DNA of 64,000 bases, taken from Dinoroseobacter sp049800835. GTDB lineage: Bacteria > Pseudomonadota > Alphaproteobacteria > Rhodobacterales > Rhodobacteraceae. The position numbers were made by a program, and so were the translations under genes. This document shows, in pieces, positions 33,751-42,300 of the stretch. Within the stretch, counting starts at the first letter, position 1. The number at the start of each line of letters is the position of its first letter. The stretch is from assembly GCF_049800835.1 (NCBI RefSeq), contig NZ_JBNAFU010000002.1, positions 1-64,000 of the forward strand, in the 5' to 3' direction. The notes below the pieces were generated by a model. It was not told where the DNA came from and did no database searches. It saw only the letters and a program-made list of their open reading frames with translations.

Positions 33751-35586
33751 CTACTTGCTGTCCGTGGACTTGGCCTTGTTGAAACCGGCCTTGATGTTGC
33801 CGAAAACGTCCGGTTTGTATCCGTGGCTGCGCATGATCAGGTACTGCTGAGAGAAGGTGATCACGTTGTTTGCGATCCAGTAAACGATCAGGCCACTGGC
33901 GAAAGTCCCCAGCATGAACATGAAGACCCATGGGAGCCAGGCGAAAATCATCGCCTGCGTCGGGTCGGTTGGGGCCGGGTTCAGCTTTTGTTGGAGCCAC
34001 ATGGAAATTCCGAGTAGCAGAGGCAGAATGCCGATGAAGATCAACGCCATGATTGAACCCGGTTCCGGTGCGCCCCAACCGAACAGGCCAAAAAGGTTGA
34101 AGATCGACGTTGGGTCAGGCGCAGACAGGTCCTGAAACGGACCGAAGAAGGGCGCGTGCCGCAATTCGATGGTAACGAAGATGACCTTGTAGAGGGAAAA
34201 GAAGATCGGGATCTGCAGAAGAATGGGCAAACACCCTGCCGCCGGATTCACCTTCTCCTTCTTGTAAAGCTCCATCATGGCCATTTGCATTTTCTGGCGG
34301 TCATCTCCGACGCGTTCCTTGATCTTCTCCATCTCCGGCTGAAGTTCCTTCATGCGCGCCATGGAGACGTAGGATTTGTACGCAAGCGGGAACAGGACCG
34401 CCTTGATCAGGAGTGTCAGAGCGATGATTGCAACGCCCATGTTCCCGATCAGCAGGTTGAGTTCGTGCAGAACCCAGAAGATCGGCTTCGTCAGGAAGTA
34501 GAACCAACCCCAGTCGATCGAGTCGATGAAGCCTTCGATCCCGAGATCCTGCTCATAGCTGCGGATCGCTTCCCATTCCTTGGCCCCGGCAAACAGCCGC
34601 GTGCTAACGCCAGTGGACGTGCCCGCAGCGATCTCGACCGTCGGGAGCCGGATCTCGGTCTGGTAGATATCCGCAGCATCGACGTATTTCGAAACGGACG
34701 TAAACGCCTGACCCGGCGTGGGGACAAGCGTCGTCATCCAATTCTTGTCGGTGAACCCGATCCAGCCGTTCTCGGTGATCTGTGTAACCTCGGTGCGTGC
34801 CCCTTCGGCTTGCACGAAATCGAAATCGGTCATGTCGCCGTAGTCAGCCTCGATCAGCTCGCCGTCTGCCATCGCGACGACGCCTTCGTGCAGGACGAAG
34901 AAGTTGATCGTATCGGGCCGCCCGTGGCGGGCAATAATCCCGTATGGCTGCATACGCTGCGTGACATCAGACGTGTTCTCGACGTTTTGCGCGATCTCGA
35001 ACATGTAGTCCGCGTCCACCGAGATGGTTCGCCGGAAGACAAGGCCATTGCCGTTGTCCCATCTGAGCGTAATCGGGCTGTCCGGGGTGAGTTCCGTGCC
35101 GGAGTCGAGCGTCCACAGCGTGTTGGCGTTCGGCACGTCATCAAATGTCAGATCGCCCGCAGGTGCCCATCCGTGGAGTGCGTAGTACGAATTTGGCTGC
35201 CCTACAGGTGACAAAAGGCGCACGATCGGCGAGTTATCATCCAGCGTCTCGTTGTAGTCTTTCAGCGACAGATCATCGATCCGACCACCCTGAAGGGAAA
35301 TTGATCCGGAAACGCGCGGCGTATCGATGACAACGCGCGGAGCTTGAGTGGAAACTTCGGCGGGTGCGGTGTCGGCTTGTGCCTGCGGTGCAGCCCCGGG
35401 CGTAGCTGGCGCGACGACCGCGGGCGGGGCCACGGCAACACTTGGGGCTGTCTGCGTCTGGCTGACTTGCCCGGGCGCGTTTGGATCGGTGACAGGTTCT
35501 TCGGGCGGGAAGACCAGAAACCAGACCAGGATGACGAGAAAGCTGAGCGCCGTCGCGAGAATGAGGTTTTTGTTCTGATCGTCCAT
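33751..35586 (-). CDS. yidC: Membrane protein insertase YidC
   Basis: YidC inserts and folds inner-membrane proteins alone or with SecYEG. The 611-residue product has an N-terminal helix (ILATALSFLVILVWFLVFPPEEP), a Pro/Ala-rich linker, the large periplasmic domain, and five C-terminal helices with KVNPAAGCLPILLQIPIFFSLYKV. ATG 35586 gives the family start MDDQNKNLILA; longer in-frame extensions lack a binding site. The MOSC gene follows after one base. In many relatives yidC sits beside rpmH-rnpA-yidD; here about 8.7 kb lies between them. Confidence 0.97.
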   Translation of the reverse strand: MDDQNKNLILATALSFLVILVWFLVFPPEEPVTDPNAPGQVSQTQTAPSVAVAPPAVVAPATPGAAPQAQADTAPAEVSTQAPRVVIDTPRVSGSISLQGGRIDDLSLKDYNETLDDNSPIVRLLSPVGQPNSYYALHGWAPAGDLTFDDVPNANTLWTLDSGTELTPDSPITLRWDNGNGLVFRRTISVDADYMFEIAQNVENTSDVTQRMQPYGIIARHGRPDTINFFVLHEGVVAMADGELIEADYGDMTDFDFVQAEGARTEVTQITENGWIGFTDKNWMTTLVPTPGQAFTSVSKYVDAADIYQTEIRLPTVEIAAGTSTGVSTRLFAGAKEWEAIRSYEQDLGIEGFIDSIDWGWFYFLTKPIFWVLHELNLLIGNMGVAIIALTLLIKAVLFPLAYKSYVSMARMKELQPEMEKIKERVGDDRQKMQMAMMELYKKEKVNPAAGCLPILLQIPIFFSLYKVIFVTIELRHAPFFGPFQDLSAPDPTSIFNLFGLFGWGAPEPGSIMALIFIGILPLLLGISMWLQQKLNPAPTDPTQAMIFAWLPWVFMFMLGTFASGLIVYWIANNVITFSQQYLIMRSHGYKPDVFGNIKAGFNKAKSTDSK

Positions 35587-35716
35587 CTGGACCCACACCT
35601 GTGTTTTTGAGTTAGCAGGGTTCAACCCACAGGACAGGTAAAGGTCAAGTCGATTTCCCGAAACCCCCAAGGCGCAAATTACAGCGTCGAGGCGCCGGTA
35701 TTTCAGGTTTTTTTGT

Positions 35717-37255
35717 TCAGGCTTCGCGTTTGGCGGGAATCATCGGGGTTGCAGGCAGTTTGCCGATATAGGCCGGAAGCCAGTCGAACGTGTCTTCAAG
35801 CGGCATCGGACGGGCGATTCCGAAGCCTTGCACATGCTGGCAGCCAAGTTGTGCCAACATCGAGTGCTCTCCAAGTGTTTCCACACCCTCGGCAAGACTC
35901 TCCACATCCAGTTGGTGCGCCATGGTGAGAATCGCCGACACCATACGCTGCTGATCGCCATCCTTGTCCATCTTGGTAACGAAAGACCGGTCAATCTTGA
36001 TTCGGTTGATGTTGAAGCGCTTGATTGCGCTGATCGAGGCATTACCCGTGCCAAAATCGTCGAGGTCCAACTTGCAACCCAGCGCATTCAGCGCGGCAAG
36101 ATTGCGTAAGACAATATCGTCTTCCGTCTCCGAGACGACGTTCTCGAGGATTTCGACAGACAGGCGATCTGCCGACAAACCAAACCGGTCCAACTCCCAC
36201 TTGACCTTTTCCACGAGGTGCGGGTTTCGCAACTCAGTGCCCCCGAAGTTCACACCAACACTGGGAATGTGGTAGCCAGCCCGTTCCCATGCACTCAGCG
36301 CCTTCAGGCTTTGGTAGAGCATGACTTCGCTCAAGCGCTCGGTGCGTCCTGTCGCCTCGATCGCCGGAAGGAATTCTGCTGGGGAAACGGTCCCACGATC
36401 GGGGTGTTGCCAGCGCGCGAGCGCTTCGAATCCTGTAACGCGCCCTGTATCCGTCGAGATTTGCGGTTGAAACCATGCTTTGATCTGTCCATTTTCCAAA
36501 GCTTGGGCCAAGTCTTCGGCCAGCGCATGCGTGCTGGAGACTTCCGTCTGCATTTCTTTTGAGTAAACGCGCAGGGCCCCTGCGCCGTGGGCGCGTGCCG
36601 TTACCATGGCGCGTTCGGCTGCAAGAAGCAGGCTGGCACCGTTGGCCTCCGGGCTCTTGCTTGCTAGGGCGACCCCGATACAAGCGGATGTGTAGGTTGT
36701 CGTACCACCCACGGGGACCGGCTCGCTCAACGCGCGTTGCAGGCGATCGGCGATCGACAATATGGCATCGAGGGTCATGCCTTCGGCAGGCGCCAGATAG
36801 AGCGCGAAGGCATCTGCGTCGAGCCGCACCACCAGATCATCGTCGCGCACCGCGGATTGCAAGCGGTCGGCCGTGATCCTGAGCACCTTGTCCGCAAGGT
36901 CGCGGCCCCACCTTTCATTGAAGCTGTGGAACTCGTCCAGATCGACAACAAGGCATGCGGCGGTCCGCGTGCTTGCGCCGGGTGTGGCGAAGTACTGGTC
37001 GACTTTTTCGATCAAGGCGTCTCGAATTGGCAGTCCGGTCAGTCCGTCACGCCCACCTTTCGGGGTCGAGACGAAGTCGAGCGCGCGCAAACACAGAACC
37101 ATGATAGGCAAAAGCGAGCTTGCCCCGATCAGCCAGCGAATGTCTCTCGTTGAATAGGAGATTGCCACGAACAGAGGGAGGAAACCGACGAGAAGCACCG
37201 GGTCCTTAAAGACATTCATACCCGTTGTTTTCAGAAAATGGGATACTCGTAACAT
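35717..37255 (-). CDS. Degenerate-GGDEF/EAL cyclic-di-GMP phosphodiesterase
   Basis: A membrane protein of about 512 residues with two N-terminal helices (VLLVGFLPLFVAISY and LIGASSLLPIMVLCL), a GGDEF-like domain and an EAL domain. The GGDEF position reads RLDADAF, so cyclase activity is unlikely and the domain may bind GTP or be structural. The EAL domain keeps its catalytic set: FEALARWQHP, VEILENV, LDLDDFGTG, IKIDRSF and AEGVET, so c-di-GMP hydrolysis is predicted. The start is uncertain: ATG 37255, ATG 37219 and a TTG at 37291 are all in frame without a strong ribosome binding site. Confidence 0.88.
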   Translation of the reverse strand: MLRVSHFLKTTGMNVFKDPVLLVGFLPLFVAISYSTRDIRWLIGASSLLPIMVLCLRALDFVSTPKGGRDGLTGLPIRDALIEKVDQYFATPGASTRTAACLVVDLDEFHSFNERWGRDLADKVLRITADRLQSAVRDDDLVVRLDADAFALYLAPAEGMTLDAILSIADRLQRALSEPVPVGGTTTYTSACIGVALASKSPEANGASLLLAAERAMVTARAHGAGALRVYSKEMQTEVSSTHALAEDLAQALENGQIKAWFQPQISTDTGRVTGFEALARWQHPDRGTVSPAEFLPAIEATGRTERLSEVMLYQSLKALSAWERAGYHIPSVGVNFGGTELRNPHLVEKVKWELDRFGLSADRLSVEILENVVSETEDDIVLRNLAALNALGCKLDLDDFGTGNASISAIKRFNINRIKIDRSFVTKMDKDGDQQRMVSAILTMAHQLDVESLAEGVETLGEHSMLAQLGCQHVQGFGIARPMPLEDTFDWLPAYIGKLPATPMIPAKREA

Positions 37256-37363
37256 TACCGCGCTGTGCCTCTCGCCGTTCACTGGGACCAACTGGCAAGG
37301 ACACTAGACGGGTAAAATGGGCACTATGTTAATGCAATGTGCCCTTTTTATTCCGTTTTCGTT

Positions 37364-38215
37364 CTAATTTTCGGAAAGTTCGTCGAGATTCTCTGCAACC
37401 CGGGCAAGTTTCTGGAAATCGAAGAGTTTCGGGTCCAGCATGTGGGAGGGGCGGATGTTTGTGAGGGCGCGGAAGATGACCTGGCGGCGGCCGGGGCTGT
37501 TTTTCTCCCAGCCGTCCAGAATCGCCTTAACCTGTTGGCGTTGCAGCCCGTCTTGCGAGCCGCAGAGATCGCAGGGAATGATGGGGTAGTCCATCGCGCG
37601 GGCGAACCTTGCGCAGTCGTCCTCGGCGACATGGGCGAGGGGGCGGTAGACAAAAAGGTCACCGTCCTCGTTCAAGAGCTTCGGCGGCATGGTTGCGAGC
37701 CGCCCGCCGTGAAAGAGGTTCATGAAGAACGTCTCCAGTATGTCGTCGCGATGGTGGCCGAGCACCACGGCGGAGCAGCCCTCCTCTCGCGCGATTCGAT
37801 AGAGGTTTCCGCGCCGCAGGCGCGAACACAGCGCGCAAAAGGTCCGCCCCTCGGGCACCTTGTCCATGACGATGGAGTAGGTGTCCTGATACTCGATCCG
37901 ATGGGGCACGCGCATGCGCTCAAGGAACTCCGGCAGGACCGTCGCGGGAAAGCCCGGCTGGCCCTGGTCGAGGTTGCAGGCAAGCAACTCCACCGGCAAC
38001 AGCCCGCGCCATTGCAGCTCGTACAACGCCGCCAGCAGGGTGTAACTGTCCTTGCCGCCGGACAGACACACAAGCCATCTCGCCCCGCGTTCGATCATGC
38101 CGTAGTGCTCGATCGCCTCGCGCGTCTGGCGCACGATCCGCTTGCGTAACTTCTTGAATTCGGTGGAATTTGGCGCGCCTTCGAAAAGCGGATGGATCTC
38201 TGTTTCGTCAAGCAT
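37364..38215 (-). CDS. ttcA: tRNA 2-thiocytidine synthetase TtcA
   Basis: TtcA thiolates cytidine 32 of certain tRNAs using ATP and a 4Fe-4S cluster. The 283-residue product has the PP-loop SGGKDSYTLLAALYEL and two cysteine pairs, FCALCSRLRRGNLY and IPCDLCGSQ, that serve the cluster and catalysis. The HHRDDILETFFMNLFHGGRLATMPPK block is typical. It is the last gene of the minus-strand run before the accessory region, with divergent DUF3833 lipoprotein gene upstream. Confidence 0.96.
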   Translation of the reverse strand: MLDETEIHPLFEGAPNSTEFKKLRKRIVRQTREAIEHYGMIERGARWLVCLSGGKDSYTLLAALYELQWRGLLPVELLACNLDQGQPGFPATVLPEFLERMRVPHRIEYQDTYSIVMDKVPEGRTFCALCSRLRRGNLYRIAREEGCSAVVLGHHRDDILETFFMNLFHGGRLATMPPKLLNEDGDLFVYRPLAHVAEDDCARFARAMDYPIIPCDLCGSQDGLQRQQVKAILDGWEKNSPGRRQVIFRALTNIRPSHMLDPKLFDFQKLARVAENLDELSEN

Positions 38216-38339
38216 GGCAAGCCCCGGATAACGGTCTCATCAGCCATATTGGACGCAAGGCCCCCTCGTCAATCGCGCGGGCTTGCCGGGCCGGGTGGCT
38301 GGATTAGCTCCTGCGTCAATCACACCGGAAGGGATGGCC

Positions 38340-38867
38340 ATGAAACATCTTGTCCTGATCGCTGCGCTCGCGCTGGGCGCCTGCACGGGAAAACCCGCGC
38401 TCGACGATGCCAAGCTGAGCGACCGGGCGCTGAACCTTGAGGATTTCTTCGAAGGGCAGACCGTGGCCTATGGCCAGTTCCAGGATGTGCTGGGCACCGT
38501 GCGCCGCCGGTTCGAGGTGCAGATCGACGGGCAGTGGGACGGGCGGGTGCTGACCCTGACGGAGGATTTCGTCTATGAGGATGGCAGCACCGAGCAGCGG
38601 GTCTGGACCCTGACCAAGACCGGCCCCGAGACATGGGAGGGCACGGCCCCGGGCGTGGTCGGAACGGCGTTCGGCGAAGAACGCGGCGACACGTTCAACT
38701 GGGCCTACACGATAGATCTGCCGATGCCCGATGGATCGACCGCCCGGTTTACCTTTGACGACTGGATGTGGCTTCTGAGCGAGCACCGGCTGCTCAATCG
38801 TGCCTATATGTCGAAGTTCGGACTGCCCGTCGGAGAGGTGATTTTAACCTTCGAGAAAGACACCTGA
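38340..38867 (+). CDS. DUF3833 family lipoprotein
   Basis: A 175-residue predicted lipoprotein: MKHLVLIAALALGACTG has a lipobox with the acylated cysteine at about residue 14. The body matches DUF3833 (LNLEDFFEGQTVAYGQFQDVLG near the start, FTFDDWMWLLSEHRLLNRAYMSKFGLPVGEV at the end), a family with no known reaction and a lipocalin-like barrel in appearance. ATG 38340 is chosen because GGAAGGG lies about seven bases upstream. It is divergent from ttcA and not in an operon. Confidence 0.88.
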   Translation: MKHLVLIAALALGACTGKPALDDAKLSDRALNLEDFFEGQTVAYGQFQDVLGTVRRRFEVQIDGQWDGRVLTLTEDFVYEDGSTEQRVWTLTKTGPETWEGTAPGVVGTAFGEERGDTFNWAYTIDLPMPDGSTARFTFDDWMWLLSEHRLLNRAYMSKFGLPVGEVILTFEKDT

Positions 38868-39403
38868 ACGCCGCGGTAAGACATCCAGATTAGAAATTCT
38901 TAGAAACTTTTGAGTTATTTAAAAATTCTAATGTTTGGCGAAGGCGAATTTTTGGAGCCGCCGCGTTGCGCGCCAAGGATGTTGCGCGAACGGCGGTGTA
39001 ACGGAAAAGAACATCGGTTTCGGGGGCGTTGGCGAGACGCACCTTGCAGGCAGTGACGGCTATCCTGACCTGCCGCGATGGATGAGTTGTGCGTGGTTTG
39101 CGGGCTCGGGGGACGTCGGCGGCATCGGACCGCTTCGAGCGCATTTTGACGGATGCCGCAGAACGGGGCAGAGGCAACTTCGCCGAACTTGCGGGAACGT
39201 AACGGAAGTGGTCGTTCGAATTCTTCGAGACCGACGGACACTGTTCGAACCGCGATCGGCATCCGGGCACCGCCCCCAGATGAAACCTCTGGCGGATTGA
39301 GACTGCTCATGCTGATCGCCGCCACAAGAAGCCGCGTCGGCTACGGGTTGATCAGGTATTTGGCAATAAAGGATCGGTTGCGATCAAATGATACCAGTCG
39401 GCC
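38868..39403. other. Stretch without a recognisable gene
   Basis: These 536 bases begin with an AT-rich segment (38880-38935) that differs from the surroundings. Open frames of 121-136 residues exist on both strands, but they overlap each other, are low in sequence complexity and match nothing I know. It could be decayed coding DNA or an intergenic repeat. Confidence 0.45.
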
Positions 39404-39580
39404 CTATGGCCAAAGCAGGTTCAGGATAAACATCACCGCTGCGACGGCGAAAAACAACGGCCAGCTCCAACGCGGACCGCCGTCCCTGTGGGGGGTGTAG
39501 AGGCCAGCTTTCTGCATGCCGATGATCACGGCAAAGATCAGAACGCCGGAGACCAACGCGTGTGCCAAGTCGAATGTCAT
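39404..39580 (-). CDS. Small two-helix membrane protein (58 aa)
   Basis: A 58-residue protein not recognised by name. It begins MTFDLAHALVSGVLIFAVII, has a polar turn GLYTPHRDGGPRWSW and ends with a second hydrophobic segment (PLFFAVAAVMFILNLLWP). The ATG at 39580 has GGGGA about seven bases upstream, and the frame ends in TAG at 39404. It starts 15 bases after the stop of the 90-residue membrane protein gene, so the two form an operon. Its size makes it easy to miss in routine annotation. Confidence 0.7.
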   Translation of the reverse strand: MTFDLAHALVSGVLIFAVIIGMQKAGLYTPHRDGGPRWSWPLFFAVAAVMFILNLLWP

Positions 39581-39595
39581 GATGTTTCCCCGGTG

Positions 39596-39868
39596 TTAAG
39601 GGTTACGGCGCCGCCTGACGGCGCGATGGCGGCAAACGATCCCAAGCAAGGTCAGGTTGATGAGTGGAACCAAGGCCGCTGCAAAAAGCAACGCCGCTTC
39701 AGGTAGCCCGTCCAACCAGAGCGACCAAGGCAAGCCGAGAGGCATCAGGAAGACACCCGCCAGCGGATCGCGTTCCTGACCGAAGAGACCGAAGGTTCCG
39801 ATCAGGAGCAATACAAACGCGACAAGGTACAGGGCCGCGAACGCACGGGTCACCCACATACACATCAT
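39596..39868 (-). CDS. Small membrane protein (90 aa)
   Basis: A 90-residue protein with about three hydrophobic segments (AFAALYLVAFVLLLIGTFGLFG, LAGVFLMPLGLPWSLWLDGL, LLFAAALVPLINLTLLGIV) and a basic C-terminus. No function is known to me. Several closely spaced ATGs (39868, 39865, 39859) could serve as start. It is followed after 15 bases by the 58-residue membrane protein gene, suggesting a two-subunit or co-expressed unit. Confidence 0.65.
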   Translation of the reverse strand: MMCMWVTRAFAALYLVAFVLLLIGTFGLFGQERDPLAGVFLMPLGLPWSLWLDGLPEAALLFAAALVPLINLTLLGIVCRHRAVRRRRNP

Positions 39869-39959
39869 GCACCCGAATTATCATGGATGCAGCGTGTCGC
39901 GGCCGACCTTGTTGTCGGCCAGTAGGTCGTGCGGGCTGCCCACCCGCGCTTGACGTGCG

Positions 39960-40124
39960 TCAATTGCATGCAGGGTAGTTGGCACGGTCAGCCTCGGTGA
40001 CGTCAACCGGGCATTCCGTGGCGCGATTTGCCTCTGAAATGTCTGCCTCCGTAGTGAAGGCTTCCTCCTGACTACATCCAGCCAAGGCGATCGTCGCTAG
40101 CGCTAGGGCAATATAAGTTTTCAT
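39960..40124 (-). CDS. Small lipoprotein (54 aa)
   Basis: A 54-residue predicted lipoprotein: MKTYIALALATIALAGCSQ carries the lipobox LAGC with the cysteine at residue 17. The mature part is acidic (EEAFTTEADISEANRATECPVDVTEADR) with two further cysteines that may pair. ATG 40124 is chosen because AAGGA lies about six bases upstream; an extension to 40172 would put the signal sequence inside the protein. It follows the next upstream gene after 70 bases on the same strand. Confidence 0.7.
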   Translation of the reverse strand: MKTYIALALATIALAGCSQEEAFTTEADISEANRATECPVDVTEADRANYPACN

Positions 40125-40194
40125 GCGTTTTCCTTTTTCATTTCGTGTGACGCCAAAAACAGGAATTATCATACTTCTTTTCCTGGTCGTGGAA

Positions 40195-40830
40195 TTACTC
40201 GATGCCGAAGATCACATTGTAGGATTGGGCGCCATTTGCCGTGTTGTAGACTTCCACAACATGGTCGCCCGACTGCCAGAGTTGCCCTCGGTACTCCTGC
40301 GACGCGTTCATCTCGTCCAAAAGGACCGACCCATCCGGGTTATAGATTACATAGGTCATTCCGGGTCCGTTGGCGGCTATGCGCACGTACAGAAACTGGC
40401 CGTCTTTTGCTCCCAAGATATAGCGGCGGCTTTCCTGCGGAAGCAGCGAGCCCGTCAGTTCCGCGCCCGAGGTTCCAGGTGTGAAGGCGACGCGTTCGGT
40501 CCCCGACCCGGACGTGCCCGAAGCGCCGGCCATGGCGCCGTTGCCATCGTCAGCGGCTTCGGCAACCGAGAGGTCGGCAACAACGCCATCGTTCGAAACA
40601 AGGCATCGCCAGATCGTGTTTCCACTGTCGCGGAACATCACGAGAGAGTTGGCTTCGGAATACTCCGATGAGAGCACCGTTCCGCTTTGACCATCAGGTC
40701 CCCCAATGGCCCGGATTTGGTCGATGCAGCCATCGATAGCATCCTGTCCCACGTTTGCGACTACAGGCGAAGCCAGCGACTGGAGAAGACTTGCAGCGAG
40801 CGCTGCTCCAACGATTTTCTTTAGCATCAT
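40195..40830 (-). CDS. Secreted protein with lysozyme-inhibitor-like/PPC-like C-terminus
   Basis: A secreted protein of about 211 residues. The N-terminus has a signal peptide (MLKKIVGAALAASLLQSLASPVVA). The middle is low in complexity (AADDGNGAMAGASGTSGSGTE). The last 75 residues (YILGAKDGQFLYVRIAANGP, then VVEVYNTANGAQSYNVIFGI) form a beta-sandwich pattern like g-type-lysozyme inhibitors or bacterial pre-peptidase C-terminal domains. The function is inferred only from that resemblance. Start codons at 40830 and 40827 are both possible. Confidence 0.65.
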   Translation of the reverse strand: MMLKKIVGAALAASLLQSLASPVVANVGQDAIDGCIDQIRAIGGPDGQSGTVLSSEYSEANSLVMFRDSGNTIWRCLVSNDGVVADLSVAEAADDGNGAMAGASGTSGSGTERVAFTPGTSGAELTGSLLPQESRRYILGAKDGQFLYVRIAANGPGMTYVIYNPDGSVLLDEMNASQEYRGQLWQSGDHVVEVYNTANGAQSYNVIFGIE

Positions 40831-41072
40831 GTAACCTGATCCAGCCTCACTGCATTTCCTCGACGCGAGAAATATAATCACGTTTGACAACCTACGTTAA
40901 CCCGTCCTTTCACAGACAGTATTCGACCTGGAAGTATTGGCATTGCGTTTCCGGTTCTACGAAAGCTTGCCGAGGTCGCTAACCAGACCACCAAGCGCGG
41001 GGTGCGGGTTTCCGCCACGCGGCATCTTGTGAGTGGCAGAAGTGTCCGCAACGCGGAAATGCCTCTCCGCGA

Positions 41073-41185
41073 TCAACGCTCCACGGTGCCGCTCCCCGAT
41101 CCGTCCCATGGGTGGCCGCGCAAGGTGCGGCGTGCGGGCAGCGTGCCGCCTTTGAGCCCGCAGTGTTTGGCGGGGCCTCGGTGAT
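41073..41185 (-). pseudogene. Truncated yidD-like remnant
   Basis: Reading the minus strand, the last 36 codons before the stop at 41073 (KHCGLKGGTLPARRTLRGHPWDGSGS) align with the C-terminus of the intact YidD at 44305-44526 (KHGGLKGGYLTLRRILRCHPWGGSG), and the DNA is clearly similar with scattered substitutions. The N-terminal half of YidD, including its CxxYHPTCS region, is absent. It is a diverged, truncated copy rather than a gene. Confidence 0.8.
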
Positions 41186-41215
41186 GCGAGGATAACCGCG
41201 TGTGCAGACGAGACG

Positions 41216-41809
41216 TCAAAGACACCCGTTGTGCTTTTTCCACATCTCGGGATTGTGGCCGTCCGGAATGTTGGCGCACGGGTCAGACGTGTAGCCTCTG
41301 AGGACTTGATACTGCTGTATCTGGTGTTGCGTCAGAAGGGGCACGGTTGCCAAGTGGCGTGACAGGTGAATGAAGCGCAGCTCGGCTCTCGCGGTTTCGG
41401 CGGCCTCTATCAGGCGTTCGAGCTCCGCTGCGCCCAGACTGTCGTTTTCGAACGCCGTGCTGAGGGCGGCTTCGGCGGAAATCAAGCGCTCGCCCACGAC
41501 CATCGCCTCGCGGCGCATGTCCTCGAAAAGCCTCGTGATCTGCTGGACCTGTTCGTCGGAGAGGTCCATCTCCGCCTGCAGTTCGAGCAGGTGGGCCGGT
41601 CCGGGTTTGCCGTTCAACTCCGCCGGGAGCGCCAGACCCCATCCGCCGCCCCGGCGCAGTTCCTCGATGTCGCTGTCAGACAGGCTCTTGATGTCCCGCG
41701 TCTCCAGTCCGGCATAGGGCGTCGCAGGGGCGTCGGTGCCGCCGTGCTGCGCGCCGGCAGCGGTGGGGCCGAGACATGTGAGCGCGAGCAGAATGCAAAG
41801 TCTCTTCAT
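41216..41809 (-). CDS. Spy/CpxP-like periplasmic protein
   Basis: A 197-residue secreted protein with a signal peptide (MKRLCILLALTCLGPTAAGA). The mature part is mostly helical with LSDSDIEELRRGGGWGLALPAELNG, DLSDEQVQQITRLFEDMRREA and an RFIHLSRHLATVPLLTQHQIQQYQVLRG segment that resembles the LTxxQ motif of Spy/CpxP and metal-sensing periplasmic proteins. A C-terminal cysteine pair is present (DPCANIP and HNGCL). It is the last gene of a three-gene operon with two cytochromes, 40 bases after the cytochrome c gene. Confidence 0.7.
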   Translation of the reverse strand: MKRLCILLALTCLGPTAAGAQHGGTDAPATPYAGLETRDIKSLSDSDIEELRRGGGWGLALPAELNGKPGPAHLLELQAEMDLSDEQVQQITRLFEDMRREAMVVGERLISAEAALSTAFENDSLGAAELERLIEAAETARAELRFIHLSRHLATVPLLTQHQIQQYQVLRGYTSDPCANIPDGHNPEMWKKHNGCL

Positions 41810-41849
41810 CTGAAAACCTCGATCTTCGGTTGGTGGCGCACGCCCTGTC

Positions 41850-42284
41850 TTATTGGTGTGGCGGGTTCCGCATGGACTGAATCTCCTTGACCCGGTCCGG
41901 CCACGTGGACCGGATATACGCGAGGACATTCCAGATGTCGTCGTCGGTCATGACGTCCGAGAACCCGGGCATGCCGCTTTTGACACTGTCGACGCCGAGC
42001 GCGGTGAGAACCTCCTGGCCGCCCATGCGCGTGTAGTCAAACAGCAACTGATTGTCGTGGTGCCACGTGTGCCCGGTTTCATCATGGGGCGGCGCGGGCA
42101 TCGTTCCGTCGCTGTTGGGCGTTTGCCAGTTCGGCTGTCCCTCGAGGTCGACGCCATGGCAGGCGGCGCAATGCGTGCTGTAAAGGAGCTGCCCGGCGGA
42201 GATGTCCCGGTTCTCGAGTTCATGTCCGGCCAGTGCCGGAGATACGAAAAGGATCAGGGTCCACGGAAAGACGGTGACTCTCAT
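41850..42284 (-). CDS. Class I cytochrome c
   Basis: A 144-residue periplasmic monoheme cytochrome c. After the signal peptide (MRVTVFPWTLILFVSPALA) the heme motif CAACH is at residues 39-43, and Met105 in SGMPGFSDVM is the likely distal ligand. The DDDIWNVLAYIRSTWP C-terminal helix is typical. The ATG at 42284 is set by the signal peptide; the longer upstream frame is antisense-like and lies in the neighbouring cytochrome gene. It is 16 bases after the cytochrome c' gene in the same operon. Confidence 0.9.
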   Translation of the reverse strand: MRVTVFPWTLILFVSPALAGHELENRDISAGQLLYSTHCAACHGVDLEGQPNWQTPNSDGTMPAPPHDETGHTWHHDNQLLFDYTRMGGQEVLTALGVDSVKSGMPGFSDVMTDDDIWNVLAYIRSTWPDRVKEIQSMRNPPHQ

Positions 42285-42300
42285 GCGTGCTTGCCTCGTG

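Noticed and set aside
38890..39325. Minus and plus frames of 121-136 residues
   Set aside because: Mutually overlapping, low complexity, no start signals.
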